A DNA stretch of 64,000 bases from Spirochaetota bacterium (GTDB lineage: Bacteria; Spirochaetota; Spirochaetia; SPDA01; JAJSAL01): assembly GCA_024274705.1 (NCBI GenBank), contig JAJSAL010000151.1:1-64000 (forward strand), read 5' to 3'. The position numbers were made by a program, and so were the translations under genes. The notes under the pieces were generated by a model. It worked only from the letters and a program-made list of their open reading frames with translations. It was not told where the DNA came from and did not search any database. Shown piece after piece: positions 1 to 8,695 of this stretch (its first letter is position 1; each line of letters starts with the position of its first letter).

Positions 1-1218
1 ATAGGAACCGGTATTGTCATCAGGATCCTGATGTCCTACCATGTCCACGTTGAACGCACCGGCAGTAACATTCTGGTTGCCGAAGTACGCTGTAATGTCG
101 ACGACTCCGCCGACACCGGCGAATGTAAGGGTGACGCTCTTGATGAAATTCTGTACAACGGTTGTTGCAATCGTCGGATTAGTATCGGTGTTGCCATTAT
201 CCACGTCTTCCCAAGCCAGTACGAGGTCAATTGCTGTAAGAAGTGCAGCCCTCTCAGCCGCGGTCAACCCTTCGTAGTATTCGAAAGGAAGAGCGTCAAG
301 TTTTGCTTGTAAATTCCCGGTATCAGGAGCTCCGGAAGCGCCCTGTGAAACTAATTGATCATACGCATCGGTTGTGCTGCCGGTAATCGGAGTTGAAACG
401 AGGATACCCTCGAGATAAATGGGAATATCCTGGTCCAGCTGGGCGGTAATCATATCCCACGCATATCCTGAGTTGGACTGTATAAACTGCAGGTTGTAAA
501 AACCGGCTGAAAGCGTAGCTGCTGCCGTGTCACTTGCTCCGGCGAAATCGAACTCGTCGGCTTCATCAGCACCGGAAACCAGGTCTTTCAGGGTAATGGT
601 ATTGCCATCTACGGAATCGACGAAATCGAACTTTTCATTCGCCGTGAGAGTAGTATCCGCAGTGTCATACATAAGTACCCTTTCAATGTCTGCAGTCAGG
701 GTAGCTGCCGACCAGGCAGTAGTGGTTACAGTGTCTCCGGCAGCTGCTGTGTAGGTACCGCCGGTAATAGTAGCCCAATCGTATCCCATAGTTGCAGTAG
801 TAACGGTAGTGTTAGTTGCACCTAAAATCACGCTGTCGTAATTGTCTGCCCAAAAATCAAGGGCACGGCCGAGCATCCAGTACGCGTCACCGCCTGCATC
901 ATTACCGTCTATGGATACACCATCACCTAGACCTGTTGGATAGTAATTACCATCATCCGGATATACCAATTCATCAGATACACTTACCGCTGCCAGGAGA
1001 TCCAGGGTTGCCGTAGCTGCAACCTTCTCATCGCCGGAGGCGAGGCTTATGGTTGCGCTTGCGCTCTTGGCATATCCGAATGCAGGGAGATTTGGTGTGT
1101 TAGCTCTCAGGTCCGAGTCCCCAAGTTCGAATTTGAGAGATGCGCTTGCATTAACATCAGCGAATGCGAAAGCACCCATTGCCAATAGAAGCACTAGTAC
1201 TAAACTTAATTTTTTCAT
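1..1218 (-). CDS. Exported surface-type protein, C-terminus beyond window
   Basis: The minus-strand frame is open from an ATG at 1218 to the window edge, 406 codons with no stop, so the 3' end is missing. A clean signal peptide opens it (MKKLSLVLVLLLAMGAFAFA, cleavage before Asp-Val). The mature part is rich in Ala, Thr, Ser, Asp and Gly with many short alternating stretches, as in spirochaete outer-membrane beta-barrel or surface proteins, but I recognise no family. AGGAGG lies 6 nt before the ATG, fixing the start, and a near-consensus promoter lies about 70 nt upstream, so it is probably well expressed. Function unknown; the outer-membrane location is inferred from composition and the signal peptide only. 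Confidence 0.75.
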   Translation of the reverse strand, partial: MKKLSLVLVLLLAMGAFAFADVNASASLKFELGDSDLRANTPNLPAFGYAKSASATISLASGDEKVAATATLDLLAAVSVSDELVYPDDGNYYPTGLGDGVSIDGNDAGGDAYWMLGRALDFWADNYDSVILGATNTTVTTATMGYDWATITGGTYTAAAGDTVTTTAWSAATLTADIERVLMYDTADTTLTANEKFDFVDSVDGNTITLKDLVSGADEADEFDFAGASDTAAATLSAGFYNLQFIQSNSGYAWDMITAQLDQDIPIYLEGILVSTPITGSTTDAYDQLVSQGASGAPDTGNLQAKLDALPFEYYEGLTAAERAALLTAIDLVLAWEDVDNGNTDTNPTIATTVVQNFIKSVTLTFAGVGGVVDITAYFGNQNVTAGAFNVDMVGHQDPDDNTGSY

Positions 1219-1240
1219 TCACTTCCTCCTAGGAGTGTCC

Positions 1241-1263
1241 GGGGATACAGTCAACGACTGTAT
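1241..1263 (-). promoter_or_regulatory. 5'-UTR hairpin of the exported protein gene
   Basis: ATACAGTC (1245-1252) and GACTGTAT (1256-1263) form a perfect 8 bp stem around a 3 nt loop. It lies between the promoter and the ribosome binding site, so it would be in the 5' leader. It could stabilise the mRNA or be an operator; the sequence does not decide which. Confidence 0.5.
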
Positions 1264-1288
1264 AAAGGTCCCCTGATTAGTTTAGGGT

Positions 1289-1317
1289 AGTATACCAATG
1301 CAAATTTTTGCTGTCAA
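1289..1317 (-). promoter_or_regulatory. Near-consensus sigma-70 promoter
   Basis: On the minus strand TTGACA (1312-1317) is followed after exactly 17 nt by TATACT (1289-1294). The predicted start near 1282 gives a leader of about 65 nt for the exported protein gene. The surrounding DNA is AT-rich. Confidence 0.75.
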
Positions 1318-1425
1318 GTTTTTTTAGTGATTAGATTTTTTTTCGTAACGGTTTTTTAATGATTTTTTTCAGGGTTCGTTCAGGATTGGGCGTTTAATAG
1401 AGAAACATCGGCGCCGTAGTCCATA

Positions 1426-1504
1426 GATATACAGGATCGATGAGATGAGGATAGGAATTGTTTTGTGTTTTCTATCGTTTTTTTTATTTTATCCAGTTCA
1501 GGGG
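1426..1504. repeat. Dispersed intergenic repeat, copy 1
   Basis: About 80 bp related to 2413-2496 in the same orientation. Shared blocks are GATATACA at the left, AGATGAGGATAGGAATT in the middle, then TTTCTATCGTTTTT and TATCCA near the right end. The G-rich left half and T-rich right half are partly complementary and could fold. Together the copies bracket the Rpn remnant and hicBA. Confidence 0.6.
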
Positions 1505-1845
1505 CGCCGGCCGGTGTTTCCTGTCGTCAATGTTCCTTTGTAGTGGCTTTTGTTTCTCTTTTCTCAGCTTCTCAATCTCTTCTTTAGAAAGACCGGTAAT
1601 TTCGCAAATCTCATCAATTTGATAGCCTCTTTCAAGCATTTTTTGAGCAGTTTCCATGGCCTTCTTTTCGATTCCCTATTCAATCAACTTATCCATGCTT
1701 TGTGCAAGCATCGGTTTCCCCTCTCATTACTATAATCATTTATCCTACGTATTTCCACTCCCCGGTACTCCATCAGCCCGGCTATGTATCTTCCCAATAC
1801 ATCAAATAGCTCTCTATCACGCTGTTTAAGCTCCCGCAATATCAT
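1484..1845 (-). pseudogene. Rpn/PD-(D/E)XK transposase-nuclease C-terminal remnant
   Basis: Read from 1845 downward, the first frame gives MILRELKQRDRELFDVLG and then IAGLMEYRGVEIRRI, typical of the region after the nuclease core in Rpn-family proteins. The match then moves to a second frame with AMETAQKMLERGYQ and ITGLSKEEIEKLR, the usual C-terminal helical tail of that family. That frame also has an in-frame TAG at 1676-1678. The catalytic N-terminal domain is absent. A frameshift, a stop and a missing nuclease domain make this a dead relic, bounded on one side by the intergenic repeat. Family assignment rests on remembered tail patterns. Confidence 0.65.
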
Positions 1846-1864
1846 ATAATGGACTATTTGACAA

Positions 1865-1893
1865 TTGAAGAAGTAAAAAATAACAAGTATATT
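1865..1893 (+). promoter_or_regulatory. Putative hicBA promoter
   Basis: TTGAAG (1865-1870), a 17 nt spacer and TATATT (1888-1893) precede the hicB ATG at 1902 by only 8 nt. No Shine-Dalgarno sequence is visible, so the transcript may be leaderless. A second TATAAT at 1895-1900 abuts the start codon. Confidence 0.5.
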
Positions 1894-1901
1894 CTATAAT
1901 T

Positions 1902-2126
1902 ATGAAAACACAAAACTTGACCGCAATTATCGAAAAAGAAGGTAACTGGTATGTTGCGCTATGTCCTGATTTAGACATAGCCAGTCAGGGAGATTCTATT
2001 GAATCATCTATCAGCAACCTGAGAGAAGCTGTCGAACTATTTTACGAAACCGCATCGCAACAGGAAATCACAGATCGACTTCATGAGGAAGTTTTGGTTA
2101 CTCGATTGGAAATAGCGGTTGGGTAG
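1902..2126 (+). CDS. hicB: HicB-type antitoxin
   Basis: 74 residues with the HicB partial RNase-H-like fold: a strand pair around GNWYVALCPDLDIASQGDS, then the helix SISNLREAVELFYE, matching the HicB core that binds and blocks HicA. There is no long C-terminal DNA-binding domain, so autoregulation would need the short tail or another factor. The gene precedes and overlaps hicA, a known alternative order for this type II toxin-antitoxin family. No ribosome binding site is evident and the promoter sits almost on the ATG. The pair lies between two direct repeats beside a transposase remnant, which suggests acquisition. Confidence 0.85.
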   Translation: MKTQNLTAIIEKEGNWYVALCPDLDIASQGDSIESSISNLREAVELFYETASQQEITDRLHEEVLVTRLEIAVG

Positions 2127-2340
2127 GCTAAAAATCTTCTCCGGTGAAGAACTATGTAAAATTCTCGAAAACTATGGATTCTTACCTGTAAGACAAAAAG
2201 GAAGTCATATAATCATGCAGAAAAAACATGAAAACTCAACGATCACCATTCCTGTACCTCAACACAAGGAGATAAGAATCGGAACTTTGCAATCGATAAT
2301 AAGGCAATCTGGTATTCCGAGAACTGAATTTGAAGGTTAA
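2119..2340 (+). CDS. hicA: HicA-type mRNA interferase toxin
   Basis: 73 residues with the HicA double-stranded-RNA-binding-like fold: FSGEELCKILENYGF, then VRQKGSHIIM carrying the catalytic histidine of the family, then TITIPVPQHKEIRIGTLQSI near the C-terminus. HicA cleaves mRNA unless held by HicB. The best start is the TTG at 2119, which overlaps the hicB stop by 8 nt and keeps the expected length; translation is probably coupled. All residues typical of an active toxin seem present. Confidence 0.85.
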   Translation: MGRLKIFSGEELCKILENYGFLPVRQKGSHIIMQKKHENSTITIPVPQHKEIRIGTLQSIIRQSGIPRTEFEG

Positions 2341-2412
2341 ACGGCATTTCCATATTTATTCGGAGATATCCGATTTCACCTTCTTTTAGAACATCAGGGC
2401 CTGCCGCCCCTG

Positions 2413-2496
2413 GATATACACGATGGATAAGATGAGGATAGGAATTAGTTGAGATTTCTCTATCGTTTTTATCCTTTTTATCCAAATCCAGCAGAG
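2413..2496. repeat. Dispersed intergenic repeat, copy 2
   Basis: Direct copy of 1426-1504, sharing GATATACA, AGATGAGGATAGGAATT and TTTCTATCGTTTTT. It lies in the 242 nt gap between hicA and the next gene, where I see no convincing coding frame. Confidence 0.6.
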
Positions 2497-2582
2497 CCGT
2501 ACGATGGTTCAGAACACCGGAATCCCGCCGGAAAAACAATACTGATTGATAATCTCCCGCTATTAGGGTACATTTAGCCCAC

Positions 2583-3542
2583 ATGGAAGGGCTTCAGAAA
2601 AAAATAGCAGGCGACTGGTTCGATATAAGGGAAAACGGGGAAAATGTGTTCGACATCGAAGAATATTTCAATCCCTCCCCGGATGACCTTAAGGGACTGA
2701 TTAAGGATATCCGTCTTTCCGTGGAAGAGGGCATCCTTGAATACAAGCGGACGGTGATGCTTCCGATTTTTTCGTTCCTGGAATCTCTGAAATACGACTC
2801 CCGCGGCTTAGAGCAGCTCCAGACCCAGGCGATTAAGCTGTCATCTCTCATCTATACGATGCTTATCCAGCGGCTTCTCTGCAGAGGTGCCATCCCCTTG
2901 AGAAAAGAGAAACTGTCTGTCCAGGTCAGGGGGGAGCAGGATATCAAGGAGATCGTGTCCGAGCTCAACGACCGGATAAAAAAAGAACCTGATTTAAGTA
3001 AGCATCCTGCAGTAAAAAACATCTTTATGCAGATGAACATCTACAAAAAAGAGTTGGAGGAGATGAAAAAGCTCTCCCCCAATATCCCCCCGGAGAAGGC
3101 ATCCGCTTTTTTTGCGAACTTTAAGAACCGGTTCAACCAGATCACCGGCAGTATCCAGGAAAACTATACCGTGCTTCTCAAGGAAGAGCAGGAAAGACTG
3201 CATGAGAAGCGGCTGACGAACCCTCTGGAAGGGTACGATCTTGTTCCCCTGGCAAAGATGTGCATGGCCCAGGCCCAGGAGGCTGCTAAAGTACGCTCCA
3301 CCCTGAATTTCGCCGAAAAAGAAGGATACCGCACCAGGGAATACCTGGTGAATCTCATAGAAGAGAAGGATACCATCCTGCGGCCATTTCATTCGGAAGC
3401 CGAATACTTTCAGAGGATGGAACCATCACCGAAACGGATGGCGGGCCTGGCTAAAACATTCGGTCAGGAGATCATCGTTATCCTGGAGAGACAGTTAAAA
3501 AGGATTGAAGGCTCGTCTCCTGCATCACCGGGTGACGACTGA
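2583..3542 (+). CDS. Conserved-type protein of unknown function, helical
   Basis: 319 residues, no signal peptide and no membrane segment, so probably cytoplasmic. The composition is Glu/Lys/Leu-rich and predicted mostly helical, with long amphipathic stretches at about residues 100-215 and a charged C-terminal helix ending in RQLKRIEGS. I recognise no domain. The Shine-Dalgarno before the ATG is weak, so an internal start cannot be excluded. It is co-directional with the aminotransferase 57 nt downstream and may share its transcript. Codon use resembles the neighbours. Confidence 0.7.
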   Translation: MEGLQKKIAGDWFDIRENGENVFDIEEYFNPSPDDLKGLIKDIRLSVEEGILEYKRTVMLPIFSFLESLKYDSRGLEQLQTQAIKLSSLIYTMLIQRLLCRGAIPLRKEKLSVQVRGEQDIKEIVSELNDRIKKEPDLSKHPAVKNIFMQMNIYKKELEEMKKLSPNIPPEKASAFFANFKNRFNQITGSIQENYTVLLKEEQERLHEKRLTNPLEGYDLVPLAKMCMAQAQEAAKVRSTLNFAEKEGYRTREYLVNLIEEKDTILRPFHSEAEYFQRMEPSPKRMAGLAKTFGQEIIVILERQLKRIEGSSPASPGDD

Positions 3543-3599
3543 GATTCCCTTGACCAGGTCCCGGGAATTCCGTACACTCTCATCGACCATTTTCATAGA

Positions 3600-4727
3600 A
3601 TGGTCGAAAACCGTAATGACACGAGGCAACTTGCGATGGGAAAAGGATTTACGCTCGCTATCTATCCCTGGGTGTATCACGCCAAATACGGTCCGGACCG
3701 GACATGGTCTGAAGAATTCTTAGAAAAGCCCCACAAAACACCGGAGGAGGAAGCAGACCTCTCTCCTGAAGAACTGGACACTCTGCTGCAAAAACGGAAT
3801 TCCTTTCCCGAACTCCCCCTGGTAAACTATACAACCCAGTACGGCCTGGGTTGTTTCGAGGGCCTTAAGGCATTTCCCCAGCCTGACGGCACGCTGAGCA
3901 TCTTCAGACCCGGGGAAAACGGGAAAAGAATGGCAAAATCCATGGAAGGCCTTAACATGCCCCCGTTCCCACCGGAGATGTTCCTCCGGGCCTGCAGGGA
4001 GGTGGTAAGGAAGAACAAAGCCTTAGGTTTTGTTCCGGCATACGATCCGGAATGGGCGAAAGACGGTTTCGTATCCGGCCATTCGGTCTATATCCGCCCG
4101 TTCTCCTACTCGGAGCCTGCCATCGGTGTGTCCTTAAGCACCAATCCCTGGGTCGTGATCGTGACAACCCCTGTGGGCAGCTACTTTCGGCCGGGCAACG
4201 CTAAAGCGGTTACTACGGACAAGGCACGGGCAACGCCAAACGGGACAGGCTGGATTAAGTGCAGCGCGAATTACGTAATCCCGGCACTGGCGAAGAAGGA
4301 GGCCGAAGATGCGGGGTACATGGAGGCGATCTTCCTGGATGCTTTGGAGAGGACGTATATCGAGGAAGGATCATCCTGTAATATCTTCTTCTATATGAAA
4401 AACGGGACACTGGTAACTCCGGAACTGGGGGACACCATCCTCCCCGGAATAAACAGGAACAGTGTAATCACCCTGGCCATGAAATCAGGGGTGACCACGG
4501 AAGAACGGAAAATATCCATCCAGGAAGCCATGGAAGATGCAGAGGAAGCGTTTGTTACCGGTACCGCCGTCGGCGTTTCGTACATCGAATCCATCACGCA
4601 CCAGGGAAAAACCGCGGTGTTCGGAGATGGTACCATGGGAGAGCTCACCCTGACGTTACAGAGAACCCTCAAAGGGATCCAGTACGGTTCGTTAGAGGAC
4701 AATCACGGCTGGATGGTGCCGGTCTGA
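3600..4727 (+). CDS. ilvE: Branched-chain amino acid aminotransferase
   Basis: A fold-type IV PLP transaminase interconverting branched-chain 2-oxo acids and Leu, Ile or Val with glutamate. At 375 residues it matches the longer eukaryote-like BCAT subgroup rather than the ~310-residue E. coli IlvE. Visible signatures are GLGCFEGLKAF near residue 85, the PLP lysine K220 in GWIKCSANY, the cofactor segment YIEEGSSCNIFF and GTAVGVSYI near the C-terminus. The ATG at 3600 has no ribosome binding site; the ATG at 3636 follows GAGG and starts MGKGFTLAIYPWVY, so the true protein may be 12 residues shorter. Confidence 0.85.
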   Translation: MVENRNDTRQLAMGKGFTLAIYPWVYHAKYGPDRTWSEEFLEKPHKTPEEEADLSPEELDTLLQKRNSFPELPLVNYTTQYGLGCFEGLKAFPQPDGTLSIFRPGENGKRMAKSMEGLNMPPFPPEMFLRACREVVRKNKALGFVPAYDPEWAKDGFVSGHSVYIRPFSYSEPAIGVSLSTNPWVVIVTTPVGSYFRPGNAKAVTTDKARATPNGTGWIKCSANYVIPALAKKEAEDAGYMEAIFLDALERTYIEEGSSCNIFFYMKNGTLVTPELGDTILPGINRNSVITLAMKSGVTTEERKISIQEAMEDAEEAFVTGTAVGVSYIESITHQGKTAVFGDGTMGELTLTLQRTLKGIQYGSLEDNHGWMVPV

Positions 4728-4747
4728 TAAGAGGGCGGTACCCCCGT

Positions 4748-7700
4748 TTAGAAGAGGAAGTCATCCATGTCTTTCGGTATTTCCGTGAAAATCTGAGGTT
4801 TGAAATCACTCAATGGATAGAGCATACCCCGCTGATTGAGCCAGGCAAGACTGGAGGCGTCTGAACGTCCCAGTCCCACCGGTTCCCGGGTGTAAGCATC
4901 CACCAGCTGGGCTGACTTGGTCAGGTTAACCAGGGCGCTGGAGTACATATCGTCTCTCCTGCCTGAGCGGTCTGCAAGATAATACTGATTAACCCCCAGG
5001 TTGTTGTACCCTTTGATGAGAAGCTCGATGAGACCCCGGTGTTCCGGCCGTTCATCCGGCAGGAGAAAGGGAATACTCAACCGTTCCTGCTCCAGGGTGG
5101 CAAGAAGATCGAAATAAAAACCCTCTGCGGAATAATAGTCCCCCAGTTTGTACAGGGTGTTGGCTGTTGCAAACATCAGGTTCCGGTTGGTGGAGAATCC
5201 CTCTGACGTCTTAAAAAACTCCATCAGGGCTTCCCGGAAATCTTCACCGTCGTAGTAGATAAACCCTTTCTTGTAATTCATCTCTTTTGAATAGTAACCG
5301 TTCTGCTCCGCTTTGATGTACTGCTGAAGAGCTGTATCATACGCATTGTTCCGGTAATAATAGATATCCCCGATATTGGCGTAGATCCTGCCGAATTCCC
5401 GGGACTGCCCTAAGATCTTCCGGCTCCTGCCGTCTTCGTACAGCTTTACCGCCTTGAGGAAGGACTCCTCTGCGCTTAAGAATTCTTCCTTTTCCATGAG
5501 AATTTCACCATTCCTGTTATAGGTCTGGATAAGCATGGAAAGCCGGTCCCGGCCTAAGGAAGGGATATCCTTGAGATGGAGGAGGACGTTTCGAATGGCT
5601 TTCTCTTCTTCCGGATATTCCTCGATCTTGTTGAAATACCGGGCGAGATAAAAATGGGCCTCCGGCAGAGTATCGTCTACATCCAGCACCCGGAACAGGA
5701 TGTCCCGGACATCGTCCAGCTGATTCCTGGACACGAGATATCCTCCCAGCTTCGCATAGATAAGGGGATTGATTTTAGCCCCTGGGTTCGCCTGGAACTG
5801 GTCCTTCAGCCGGACCACTTCAGAGAGCTGATCTGTTCTCATAAAATAGTCCAGCATCCGCAGTTCCAGGTCATCCAGGTGTCCGTACTGCTGAATCAGG
5901 GTAGCATAGGTAAACCGGGCATCTTCATAGCGGTCCGGAACCTCATCGGCCCAGCGCATATAGTTATCTCCCAGTGCCAGGAGGGCTTCATAATCGTAGA
6001 TGTCTTTGTCCAGGATGATGTTGTACAGCTCTTCCGCTTTTTCGTACTTACCCAGGGTTTCAGATTCCAGCCAGGCGTAATCAAAAATCCCCGCTCTGTC
6101 CTCCGGATAATGTTTGAGGAGCTGCTGGTACTTCTCTTACGCCCGGCTGTATTCCCTCTCAGCGATAAATGCTTCGGCATATCTGAAAAACCAGTCCTTC
6201 CGCTGCCATTCTGCCAGGCCGCGGTCGAAATAGTCATTCGCCTTGGTATAGTTGGTTTTCTGTATTTCCCCGTATCCCTGTTTGTACAGCTGCTGGGCGT
6301 GAAGAGGTCTATAAAGGAACCTGTATCCTACAAAACCCAGAAGTCCGATGACCACGGCAGCAATACCGGCAACCCGGAGAATCGGCAGGATGTTGTGCCT
6401 GAATGCATACGCAAAGGTACCCTTCGCCTCTTCGAGCTCCAGGCCGGTTCTCTTTTCGTACTGATCCGGAATTTTGATCTTCTTCCCCCGGATCTTTCCG
6501 GTTGCATCAGCCAGTTCCTTGGGTGATGCCCCGCCGATAAGAAGATGGAGCAGCTTACGTAAATCTTTTCCACCGAGCCCCTTCTCTCCGATGAGCTCTT
6601 CAATGGCGATCTTGAGGTTCCTCGGAAGTGCACCCATAGTCCGCTGAACGGAGCGGAAATCTTCATCGGATAATTCAAAATCTTCATCCCCCTCACTTTC
6701 CGGTACGAATCCGGAAACGGCAGGTGCGGCTTCAACGATTTCTTCATCCCCCGTGTCTTCAAGGACACCAAAATCCTCACTGATGTTGCCCAGGGAAAAT
6801 CCCTCAGTCCCGAGATCATCCTCACCTAACGTATCGAGCTCTTCTTCTTCAGAGAATTTAAGATCCTCGGGAAGTTCAAAATCGTCTCCAGCTTCTTCTT
6901 CCCCACCGGGCTCACCTAAGGATATCTCACCGGGGAGTTCAAAATCCTCCTCTCCGCCCGTTTCGGCACCTGCTTCGGTGTCGATCTCCATCACATCTTC
7001 TATATCCAAGTCCGGTATGGCAAACTCATCGACTTCTATACCTGCTTCTATTCCGGCTTCCTCTGACGGTCCGGCCAGCTCTTGAGACAACTCTTCCGAC
7101 AGCCCCGGCTCTTCTTCCAGCCCCTCCTGTAGCTCCTCCGGAAGACCGAACTCTTCTTCTGCGGGCTCTTCTACTCCACCCGCTTCTTCTTCAATCTCTT
7201 CGGGCAGGCCTAATTCGTCCTCACCAAACTCTTCTCCCGCGGATTCTTCCTGAATCTCTTCTGAGAGGGCAAACTCATTTTCCCCGGCTTCTTCGAACCC
7301 GGTTTCACTTTCCTCGTCCCCGAGGATATCCATGTCCGGGACCTCAGGCGGCTCCTCTTCGAATGGTCCTTCCTCCGGGGCTTCATTTTCTTCAAAGAGT
7401 CCTTCAGGTATCGTAAATTCGTCCGGTTCAGGCTGTTCCCCTAATGGGCCTTTCTCTTCCGGAGGGGGACCTTCTTCTCCCGTGTCCGCAAGTACATCCT
7501 CAAGTTCATCCAGAATAGCTTCGTCGCCGAAGCCTGATGTTACATCTCCTGCTTCACCGGTATCCCCGCCTGCAAAATCCGCAGGCAGTTGATCCAGCTC
7601 TCCCTCTTCCTCATCTTCAGGAATGCCGAGCTCTGCTTCCACGTCCCCTAAGAGGGCCGAGAGATCATCCGGGAGACCTTCCTCCGGAACCGGGACGTCT

Positions 7701-7795
7701 TCCAGGTGCTCTCCCCGTTCTTCGAGTATACCGGGCTCGTCACCGAGTTGGTTGAGAACCGATTTAAATTTTTCTATGTTCTCGAGGCTGGGCAT
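4748..7795 (-). pseudogene. flcA: FlcA-like flagellar collar protein, interrupted by in-frame TAA
   Basis: One frame runs from the ATG at 7795 to 4748 (1015 codons) broken only by TAA at 6137-6139. It starts MPSLENIEKFKSVLNQLGDE. Residues about 45-380 are very acidic imperfect repeats (for example FGEDELGLPEEIEEEAGG); a segment of about 90 residues follows; one membrane helix lies at about 467-495; the C-terminal half is TPR-like (Tyr-rich helical pairs such as NAYDTALQQYIKAE). This architecture matches spirochaete periplasmic flagellar collar protein FlcA, needed in Borrelia for collar and stator assembly. The stop falls inside the first TPR, directly after the membrane helix, and reading resumes in the same frame. 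A nonsense mutation or a base error is likelier than two genes. The name is from architecture and N-terminus, not from a search. Confidence 0.65.
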
Positions 7796-7903
7796 TAATA
7801 GTACCTTTTCAAAATGTCGGTAAAAACAGCACGTTCTGTTAAGTATATCCTCAAGGTTTTTTACCCGGAATCCGACTTAGAAAGTATACACAGTGGGTAT
7901 CAT

Positions 7904-8695
7904 ATGAGCAATAACACCGGGAAATCATCAAGGCTGGATCTGCCTGTAATAATAGTTATCTTCTTTTTTGTGTTCATCGTGACAACTGTACCAGCCTTTG
8001 CCTTTGAGACCGGGAACTTCCAGATCCACCTGAAAACTGCAAACATGGAGAAGGCGGAAAAACCGCAGATACTGGAAGACCATGTGTTCATCTCCTACCA
8101 AACGGACAAGCTTGTCCGCTTTGTCGGTGCTGCTTTTTCCCACGAAAGTTTTTCAGAGATTCACAGCTTTGTACGCAATGCCCAGGGCGTGTTCGTCCTG
8201 GTCTATCCCGCGCCGGAAGATGTCAGCGAAATCTCCTACCGTATCGTGGTTGACGGATTATGGATGGCAGATCCCATGAATCCCGAAAGGGTTGAGGATC
8301 CCAGCGGGATTACCCTCTCCAGGATTTCCCTGCCCCGAAAAGAGCTGAACCGGTGGAAACTGGTAACACCGGTGATCCATGATGATAACAGTGTGGATTT
8401 CCATTACTTCGGTCCGAAAGGGGTAAATGTATATCTCTCGGGAAGTTTCAACAACTGGGACCCTTACATGTATAAACTTAACGAAGTAAAACCCGGGGAA
8501 TACACCACTACCCTCACAATGCTGCCGGGCACCTACTTCTACTACTTTGTGACCTCCGGTCTCTTTCTGCTGGATCCCCTCAATCCGGACAAAGGGGCCG
8601 ATTCGGAAGGTTTCGAAGTTTCCATGTTCGAAATCGAAAATCCCTATCTGGCTGATAATTCGGAAGATAAAAAGGGGTTCAAACTCTTCAATTAG
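7904..8695 (+). CDS. Exported protein with two glycogen-binding-like E-set domains
   Basis: From the ATG at 7904 the protein has 263 residues and an N-terminal hydrophobic segment (VIIVIFFFVFIVTTVPAFA) acting as signal peptide or anchor. Two tandem immunoglobulin-like domains resemble AMPK-beta/CBM48 folds. The first covers VRFVGAAFSHESFSEIHSF to IVVDGLWMADPMNP; the second has the clear signature VNVYLSGSFNNWDP, then PGTYFYYFVTSG and LLDPLNPD. Such domains bind alpha-glucans in other proteins; no enzyme domain is attached. An upstream ATG at 7814 would add 30 residues, but a possible -10 (TATACA, 7885-7890) lies inside that extension, favouring 7904. It is divergent from the FlcA-like gene, and its last 8 nt overlap the convergent nitrilase-fold gene. 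Confidence 0.7.
   Translation: MSNNTGKSSRLDLPVIIVIFFFVFIVTTVPAFAFETGNFQIHLKTANMEKAEKPQILEDHVFISYQTDKLVRFVGAAFSHESFSEIHSFVRNAQGVFVLVYPAPEDVSEISYRIVVDGLWMADPMNPERVEDPSGITLSRISLPRKELNRWKLVTPVIHDDNSVDFHYFGPKGVNVYLSGSFNNWDPYMYKLNEVKPGEYTTTLTMLPGTYFYYFVTSGLFLLDPLNPDKGADSEGFEVSMFEIENPYLADNSEDKKGFKLFN

Noticed and set aside
5576..6526. Long plus-strand ORF (316 codons) inside the FlcA-like gene
   Set aside because: Antiparallel shadow of a clear TPR-coding strand; no start signal and no family-like sequence.
6753..7592. Ser/Pro-rich plus-strand frames
   Set aside because: They mirror the Glu/Asp-rich repeat region of the FlcA-like gene; the composition is what the complement of GAA/GAG repeats gives.
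7814..7903. Upstream extension of the glycogen-binding-fold protein
   Set aside because: A possible -10 lies inside the extension and the start at 7904 places the signal peptide at the N-terminus.
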